This document shows positions 56,759 through 64,000 of a DNA stretch of 64,000 nucleotides, one piece after another. The notes beneath the pieces are model-generated. The model made no database searches, was not told the origin of the DNA, and saw only the letters and a program-made list of their open reading frames with translations. Source of the DNA: Lotus japonicus (taxonomy: Eukaryota; Streptophyta; Magnoliopsida; Fabales; Fabaceae). The position numbers and the translations under genes are program-made. Every line of letters begins with the position of its first letter. Within the stretch, counting starts at the first letter, position 1. The DNA lies in contig NC_080041.1 in the NCBI RefSeq assembly GCF_012489685.1, positions 19,221,802 to 19,285,801 of the forward strand. The letters run 5' to 3'.

Positions 56759-57527
56759 TCAATCTGCTGTAGAAGATGAATCATAAATTGTTACCCTCTT
56801 TATATCTTTGACTTCATGAAATATTTTCATACAATTTTCCTTTGAACAATCTTGAGGCATATTCTCTACCAAAACAGCATATAACTTATGATCTCTGATT
56901 TCATTGAAATAGAGTGCATTGAGTCGCTTAACATTTCTCCCATCATCACTAACTACAAGTAGTGAAGACTGCTTCAGTGCAGCAACAATAAATGAATAAT
57001 CTTGAGTGAGGTTCTTCATTCTTCTAAAAGAAGCAATTATTGATATAGGAACAAAATCTTCTTTGTTTTTCTTGACGAAACTCGGCAAGTATTCATCAGT
57101 GGGCAAATTTTCATCACTGACATAATATTCCACCTGCTTAATGATCTTGTGTTTGAGTTCTTCATCATGATGGTAATGCTTGTGATCATTGTCTGAAACC
57201 ATGACATGAATTTCTGGTTTTGCAATATCATTCGAGCCAACATCAGAATTTGAACCACTAACATGTTTGAGGGTAGAAGCATCGGTGGTGGAATCGTCGA
57301 CTTCCATTGACAAGAGAGGAAGATCATTCGCTGCCAAATTTAGAGCAAAACATTTGGCTTTTATCTTCACCTTGAACATGTCCCTATCTTTTGCATCTTT
57401 TATCACACACATGTTATCTTCAAATATGATTTTGAAACCTTTCTCTACAAGTTGTGCAACACTGAGCAAATTTTGATCAATATCAGGGACATATAAAACA
57501 TCTGAGATATATTTCAAACCTGACAAG
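56759..57527 (-). pseudogene. Chimeric ORF: copia GAG-pre-integrase fused to LARP6-type La motif
   Basis: The frame has no ATG at the truncated 5' end (the first codons up to 57528 come from the copia-D LTR). The first ~65 residues are copia pre-integrase (ISDVLYVPDIDQNLLSV, KGFKIIFEDNMC, KCFALNL). From about 57330 the protein changes to a LARP6-like La module: a His/acidic lead-in, then IIKQVEYYVSDENLPTDEYL, FVPISIIASFRRMKNLT, and the start of an RRM-like part (KLYAVLVENMPQDCSKEN, IFHEVKDIKRVTIYD). It stops at 56759 shortly before the polypurine tract. No introns interrupt the La module, although LARP6 genes usually have several, which suggests capture through RNA. LARP6 proteins bind RNA; the chimera's function, if any, is unknown. 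Confidence 0.8.
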
Positions 57528-58690
57528 TGTAAGATCAAGTTTTGATCGTGTAGTACAACTCTATGTTTTCATGATTACAAGTTAACTCTCTAGTATGAAC
57601 AATTATGGTACTCTAACGTGTTTTCTGAGTGTGCTCTTGACAGGCACTGACCTTAACATAATCTCACACAAATCAGAAGCATTGTGCTTAAAGAGTGACC
57701 CTAGCAACGCTTTCGCAATCTCTATGTTCAATCTGAACAGTAGAAAAGCTTCAGAAGATCTGAAGTTAATCAAGCTCTGATAAGGACTCAGCTCACTTGA
57801 AGTTCTGAAGATCCAGACGTTCTGACAACCCAGACACTCTGAAGGTTCAGAAGCTCTGACGGTGTAGAAGACTCTGAAGATCCAGAAGCTGAAAAGTGAA
57901 GACTCTGAAGTCCAGAAGCAAAATGGCTCTGAAGACCAAGTACTTCTCCTCTGAGTTCAGAATCAGAAGATACAACGGTCAGAGGATCCATGCTTCCCTC
58001 TGACTCTGATCAACAAGCTTCACAAGTTCCAACACGAAGCATTCCTCTGATCAGAAGTCTACTGGTTAAAGGTCAAGTCACTATCCAAAGTACAAAAGCA
58101 AATGTACTATCTTGACGACCTAACCTAACATTCTCAGCCACAGCAGAAGCTGGAAATCCCAGATCTGCCCTCCAACGGTAGCATTCCCATGCAATGTTCA
58201 AACCCTAATCCTTGGAGTATATATAGAGGCTGAAGATTGAAAGATGTTGTTGGATGAAACTTATACGCGCAAGATATATTCAAATCTTCTAAGCATTCTT
58301 TCTTCATTGAATTCATTGTGTTTACTACAAGCTTTTAAGAAGCAATTTCTTTGTAAACAATATTTTCTAAACAGTTGTTTAGTTTACCTTTAGGAGATCA
58401 AGGTTGATCGGATCCTAGAGAAGACTAAGAGAGTGAATCTTAGTGTGAGCTAAGTCAGTGTATTGTTAGTCACTTGTAGGTTTCAAGTGCAGTTGTAACA
58501 ATTCTCTTATTAGTGGATTGCCTTCATTCTAAGAAGGAATAAATCACCTTCACGGGTGGACTGGACTAGCTTGAGTGATTCATCAAGTGAACCAGGATAA
58601 AATCCTTGTGTGCTTTTCTTATCTCTTATCTTTTATTCTTAAAACGCTATTCAAACCCCCCCCCCCTTTCTACCGTTTTTCATACCTTCA
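57528..58690 (+). repeat. 5' LTR of copia-D (1163 bp)
   Basis: TGTAAGATCAAG to CATACCTTCA, the same boundaries as the copia-A and copia-C LTRs. TATA-type GTATATATAG lies near 58217-58226. A C run (58660-58669) precedes the end. Confidence 0.93.
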
Positions 58691-58692
58691 AT

Positions 58693-58704
58693 TGGTATCA
58701 GAGC
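58693..58704 (+). other. Primer binding site of copia-D
   Basis: TGGTATCAGAGC two bases after the LTR, complementary to initiator tRNA-Met. Confidence 0.93.
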
Positions 58705-58763
58705 GCAAGTTCTGATTACCACACCTAACAGTGTTCAGTGATCCGGGCCGGTGTGAAAAACAA

Positions 58764-60674
58764 ATGGCTACCACCAGTGAGATGCAAAAAGATGGTTACA
58801 ATGCAAAGCCTCCCATGTTCGATGGTCAAAGGCTCGAATATTGGAAAGACAGAATTGAAAGTTTCTTTCTGGGCTTCGATGCAGATCTCTGGGATATCAT
58901 TGTGGATGGCTACTAGCGTCCAGTTGATGCAGATGGCAAGAAGATCTCCAGATCAGAGATGACTGCTGAGCAAAAGAAGCTTTACTCACAGCACCACAAA
59001 GCTAGAGCTATTCTTCTTAGTGCTATCTCCTATGAAGAGTACCAGAAGATTACAGATCGTGAGTTTGCCAAGGGCATCTTTGAATCCTTGAAGATGTCTC
59101 ATGAAGGAAACAAGAAAGTGAAAGAATCAAAGGCGCTGTCCTTGATCCAGAAGTATGAATCCTTCATCATGGAACCTAACGAGTCCATTGAAGATATGTT
59201 TTCCAGATTTCAGTTGCTTATAGCTGGAATAAGACCTCTCAACAAAAGCTACACTACAAAAGATCATGTCATAAGGGTCATCAGAAGTCTTCCTGAAAGC
59301 TGGATGCCTTTAGTGACTTCAATAAAGCTTACAAGAGATATTGAGCATATGAGTTTAGAAGAACTCATCAGCATACTGAAATGTCATGAGCTGAAGCGCT
59401 CAGAGATGCAGGATCTGAGGAAGAAATCTATAGCCTTAAAATCCAAATCTGAGAAGGCTAAATCTGAGAAGTCAAAAGCTCTTCCAGCTGAAGCAGAAGA
59501 ATCTGAAGAAGCATCAGAAGATTCTGATGAAGATGAGCTGACTCTGATCTCCAAAAGACTCAACCGCATCTGGAAGCACATGCAGAGCAAGGACAGAGGC
59601 TCTGGAAAGGCCAAAGGAAAGTATGAATCCTCATCAGGCCAGAAGAAGTCCTCAATCAAGGAAGTCACATGTTTCGAGTGCAAAGAATCAGGGCATTACA
59701 AGAGTGACTGCCCAAAGTTGAAAAAGGACAAGAAGCCAAAGAAGCACTTCAAAACAAAGAAAAGTCTGATGGTGACTTTTGACGAATCAGAGTCAGAGGA
59801 TGTTGACTCTGATGGTGAAGTTCAAGGACTCATGGCTATTGTCAAAGACAAAGAAGTAGAGTCAAAAGATGCAACTGACTCTGACTCAGCATCAGAAGAA
59901 GATCCTAACTCAGACGATGAAAATGAGGTATTCGCTTCTTTCTCAACCTCTGAATTAAAACATGTTTTGTCTGATATAATGGATAAGTATAACTCTTTAT
60001 TAACTAAGCATAAAAAGCTGAAAAAGGATTTCTGTGCTGCTTCTAAGACTCCTTCTGAACATGAGAAAATTATTTCTGAATTGTAAAATAATAATCATGC
60101 TTTAGTGAATTCTAACTCTGTGCTTAAGAACCAGATTGCTAAGTTAGAAGAAGTGGTTGCTTGTGATGCTTCTGATAGTAAGAATGAATCTAAATATGAA
60201 AAATCATTTCAAAGATTCATAGCTAAAAGCGTAGATAGAAGCTTAATGACTTCAATGATCTATGGCGTAAGCAGAAATGGAATGCATGACATTGGCTATT
60301 CTAGACCCAATAGAAATGAGACTCCTCTGCCTAAGGATAAATCCTTGTATGAATGTTTTGTACCCTCTGGTACTATATTGCATGAACCATTACCTGTTAA
60401 AGTTGCTAACCCCCCTCTCAAAAAGGGAACCCTCTCCATGTCTAAATATCATGCTAAAATTCCTTTACACTATCATGTTGAGAAACCCAAGGTGATCAGA
60501 ACCTCTGAGGTAACTAACAAGAGAGGACCCAGAAAGTGGGTACCTAAGGATAAGATTATCTATGTTGCAGATATCCTTGATAGCTCCACTGAAACACCAA
60601 TCATGGTATCTGGACAGTGGATGCTCGCGTCAAATGACGGGAGAAAGGCGTATGTTCCAAGAGCTAAAACTTAA
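58764..60674 (+). pseudogene. gag: Gag of copia-D with two nonsense codons
   Basis: Starts at the ATG at 58764 (MATTSEMQKDGYNAKPP). TAG at 58914-58916 replaces GAG (Glu) and TAA at 60084-60086 replaces AAA (Lys) of copia-A; otherwise one frame runs through to 60674. The capsid-type N-terminal half is followed by an acidic linker, the CCHC knuckle CFECKESGHYKSDC, an Asp/Ser-rich region and a coiled-coil-like segment. The last ~110 bases overlap pol in the +1 frame and still end [10 protein letters not shown], nearly as in copia-A. Confidence 0.9.
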
Positions 60675-63663
60675 GCCTGGAGACGAAGTTGGCTTTGGTG
60701 GCAACGAGAAGGGTAAAATTGTTGGTACTGGTACTATTTGTGTTGATAGTAGTCCATGCATTGACAATGTTTTATTGGTAGATGGCTTAACTCATAACTT
60801 ATTGTCTATAAGTCAATTACCTGACAAGGGTTATGATGTTATTTTCAATCAAAAGTCCTGCAGGGCTGTAAGTCAGATCGATGGCTCTGTTGTGTTTAAC
60901 AGCAAGAGGAAGAACAACATTTATAAGATCAGATTATCTAAGTTGGAATCTCAGAATGTGAAGTGCCTTCTTTCTGTTAATGAGGAGCAATGGGTATGAC
61001 ATAGACGGTTAGGGCATGCCAGCATGAGAAAGATTTCTCAGCTGAGTAAGCTCAACCTTGTCAGGGGCTTACCCACTCTGAAGTTCTCTTCAGATGCTCT
61101 TTGTGAAGCATGTCAGAAAGGCAAATTCACAAAAGTCCCTTTCAAGGCAAAGAATGTTGTCTCTACCTCAAGGCCGTTGAAACTTTTGCATATCGACCTG
61201 TTTGGACCAGTGAAAACTGAGTCTATAGGTGGCAAGAGATATGGGATGGTCATTGTTGACGACTATAGCCGCTGGACATGGGTAAAATTTATATCCCGCA
61301 AGGATGACTCTCATTCTGTGTTCTCTACCTTCATAGCCCAAGTGCAAAACGAGAAGGCTTGTAGGATTGTGCGTGTCAAAAGTGACCATGGTGGAGAGTT
61401 TGAGAATGACAAGTTTGAGAGTCTGTTTGATTCCTATGGAATTGCACATGATTTCTCTTGTTCTAGAACTCCACAACAAAATGGTGTTGTTGAGAGGAAG
61501 AACAGAACTCTTCAGGAGATGGCTAGAACCATGCTCCAAGAAACTGGCATGGCAAAGCACTTTTGGGCAGAGGCAGTAAACACAACATGTTACATTCAGA
61601 ACATAATCTATGTGAGACTAATTCTGAGTAAGACTCCTTATGAATTGTGGAAGAATATAAAACCCAACATTTCTTATTTTCATCCTTTTGGTTGTGTTTG
61701 CTATGTTCTAAACACTAAGGATAGATTGCATAAGTTTGATGCTAAGTCTTCTAAATGTCTATTACTTGGTTACTCTGATCGATCTAAAGGTTTCAGATTT
61801 TATAATACTGCTGCTAAAACTATTGAAGAATCTATTCATGTTAGATTTGATGATAATCTTGACTCTGATCAGTCAAAGCTAGTTGAGAAGTTTGCAGATT
61901 TAAGCATAAATGTACCTGACAAAGGCAAAGCTCCAGAGGAAGCTGAGCCAGAGGAAGATGAACCAGAAGAAACTGGTCCCTCTGATTCACAACCTCAGAA
62001 GAAGAGCAGAATTACTGCATCTCATCCTAAGGAATTGATTCTGGGTAACAAAGATGAACTAGTCAGAACCAGATCAGCCTTCAGACCCTCTAAAGAGACC
62101 TTGCTCAGTCTGAAAGGGTTAGTGTCCTTAATTGAACCTAAGTCAATTGATGAAGCTCTTCAAGACAAGGACTGGATTCTGGCTATGGAAGAAGAACTGA
62201 ATCAATTTTCCAAGAATGATGTTTGGAGCCTAGTGAAGAAACCTCAAAGCGTTCATGTGATTGGAACCAAATGGGTTTTCAGAAGCAAGCTGAATGAGAA
62301 AGGAGATGTAGTCAGAAACAAGGCAAGGCTAGTTGCTCAAGGCTACAGTCAGCAGGAAGGAATAGACTATACTGAAACATTTGCTCCGGTAGCAAGACTG
62401 GAAGCTATCAGACTAATGATCTCATTCTCAGTGAATCACAACATAATTCTTCATCAGATGGATGCTAAGAGTCCCTTCCTAAATGGTTACATCTCAAAGG
62501 AAGTCTACGTTCATCAACCCCCAGGTTTCGAAGATGAGAAGAACCCTGACCATGTTTTCAAATTAAAGAAATCTCTCTATGGTCTGAAGCAAGCTCCCAG
62601 AGCATGGTATGAGAGGCTTAGCTCATTCCTTCTAGAAAATGAGTTTGTAAGGGGTAAAGTAGATACAACTCTCTTTTGCAAAACTTACAAAGATGATATC
62701 TTAATTGTGCAAATTTATGTTGATGATATTATATTTGGATCAGGTAATCAATCTCTATGCAAAGAATTTTCTGAGATGATACAGGCTGAATTTGAAATGA
62801 GTATAATGGGAGAACTCAAGTACTTTCTGGGTATACAAGTTGATCAAACACCAGAAGGAACGTATATCCATCAGAGCAAGTACACTAAAGAACTTCTGAA
62901 GAAGTTCAACATGACAGAGTCTATAATTGCTAAGACTCCAATGCATCCTACATGCATCCTAGAGAAAGAAGATGCAAGCGGTAAAGTTTGTCATAAGCTT
63001 TATCGTGGTATGATAGGTTCACTTCTATACTTAATTGCATCTAGGCCAGATATTCTGTTTAGTGTTCATCTATGTGCTCGTTTCCAATCAGATCCGAGGG
63101 AAACCCACTTAACTGCTGTTAAGAGGATCCTGAGATATCTGAAAGGTACCACTAACCGTCACTTGATGTATAAGAAAACATCAGAGTATAAGCTTTCAGG
63201 TTACTGCGATGCTGATTATGCTGGAGATAGAACAGAGAAAAAAAGTACTTCTGGAAACTGTCAATTTCTGGGAAGTAATCTAGTCGCATGGGCAAGCAAG
63301 AGGCAATCAACCATTGCACTATCCACTGCAGAGGCAGAATATATCTCAGCAGCAATTTGCAGCACTCAGATGCTCTGGATGAAACATCAGCTGGAGGATT
63401 ATCAAATCCTTGAGAGCAACATCCCAATCTATTGTGATAACACTGCAGCAATATCACTGAGTAAGAATCTTATCTTACACTCAAGGGCAAAACACATTGA
63501 GGTAAAGTATCATTTTATTAGAGATTATGTTCAGAAGGGCGTACTTCTTCTGAAGTTTGTTGATACTGACCATCAATGGGCAGATATCTTTACAAAGCCC
63601 TTAGCAGAGGATAGATTTAATTTCATTCTGAAAAATCTGAATATGGACCTTTGTCCAGCATGA
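60562..63663 (+). pseudogene. pol: Pol of copia-D with one nonsense codon
   Basis: Protease DSGCSRQ, integrase zinc finger and DDE, RT with YVDD (within [12 protein letters not shown]), and RNase H with [14 protein letters not shown] at 60997-60999 replaces the Trp codon (TGG) just before the integrase zinc finger (a G-to-A change); the rest is open to 63663. Some substitutions at conserved places (MDAKSPFLNG instead of [10 protein letters not shown] near the first RT Asp) suggest mild decay. Confidence 0.9.
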
Positions 63664-64000
63664 AGATGGCTCAGAACCTCTGACTATGATGCTTCTTTAT
63701 TAGAAGATGTCTAGTTCAGAAGGTAACTCCATCAGAGGATAAGTACCCATTGGTGCTCACTCTGAAGCTGAGACAGTAAACGTGTGTCAGTAGCTATGAT
63801 GCATCGTTCCTTGTGCCCGTGCTGACAATCTGTCGTAATGAGTGTTGATGTGCTTCTCTCCATCGTGTGATATGTGTATTAACTGTTGCTATGATGTCTT
63901 TAATTTTTAACCGTTGATTTTACTTTGCTTTTTAATCAACAACGGTTATTTTCAAAAATCCACTATACACACACGTTCTCCATCACTTACTGCTTTACTC
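63664..64000 (+). other. Copia-D spacer after pol
   Basis: Non-coding sequence matching the spacers after pol in copia-A and copia-C, including the inverted motif AACCGTTGATT...AATCAACAACGGTT at 63909-63949. The env-like start would come just beyond the window. Confidence 0.65.

Larger units (their letters stand above)
56459..57527 (-). mobile_element. Copia-E: 3' part of a Ty1/copia element carrying a LARP6-derived segment
   Basis: In minus-strand order: GAG-pre-integrase coding, a La-module segment, a polypurine tract (AAGAGGAGATT) and a short 3' LTR. Integrase, RT and RNase H are absent, so a host-derived segment appears to have replaced most of pol. The 5' part is cut off by the copia-D insertion at 57528 and should continue beyond the window. 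Confidence 0.7.
57528..64000 (+). mobile_element. Copia-D: Sirevirus-type element, 5' part (continues off window)
   Basis: 5' LTR, tRNA-Met primer site, gag and pol in plus orientation, inserted in copia-E. ACAAG at 57523-57527 is the expected left target duplication. It closely resembles copia-A. Three nonsense codons (58914, 60084, 60997) are the only lesions found. The env-like ORF and 3' LTR should follow beyond 64000. Confidence 0.93.

Overview
This window looks like plant nuclear DNA from a eudicot, probably a legume. The legume assignment is an inference from the style of the Sirevirus-type Ty1/copia elements and the La-related protein fragment. It is mostly transposable elements. The only convincing intact host gene is a single-exon UDP-glycosyltransferase at 29080-30498 on the minus strand.

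Region 1-24.4 kb is a nest of retroelements, all on the minus strand. A LINE with DUF4283/zinc-knuckle ORF1 and an APE-endonuclease ORF2 is the oldest layer. Copia-C (11806-23420, two LTRs, near-matching 5-bp target duplication) sits inside LINE ORF1. Copia-B (7070-10094, 5' LTR plus gag/protease) sits inside LINE ORF2. Copia-A (from 7069 leftwards off the window) sits inside copia-B. Copia-A and copia-C are Sireviruses carrying an extra env-like ORF downstream of pol. Copia-C also holds a small antisense gene-like unit (TATA box, 129-aa ORF, poly(A) signal) between env-like and the 3' LTR.

Region 24.4-37 kb holds LINE tails, a MITE-like element, a solo LTR of the copia-B family, the glycosyltransferase, a hAT element with a perfect 8-bp target duplication, tRNA-derived SINE-like remnants, a dispersed direct repeat and a ~205-bp AT-rich tandem repeat.

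Region 37.1-45.8 kb is an endogenous plant pararetrovirus (Caulimoviridae, Florendovirus-like). It starts exactly at its tRNA-Met primer binding site against a (TA)n microsatellite, then has a leader with a possible intron, ORF1 (movement, capsid, zinc knuckle, protease, RT, RNase H), a frameshifted ORF2 and a promoter-like region. A mosaic of RT, movement-protein and inverted fragments, almost identical to the main copy, follows directly. Both copies carry disabling lesions.

Region 45.9-56.4 kb is DNA-transposon territory: CACTA-like termini, a Pack-MULE-like element with 9-bp target duplication, a hAT with perfect 8-bp duplication, a Harbinger-like element full of CCA repeats and a second long-TIR element. 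Region 56.4-64 kb has a copia 3' end whose coding part joins a copia GAG-pre-integrase segment to a LARP6-type La module. That element is interrupted by copia-D, a plus-strand Sirevirus that runs off the right edge.
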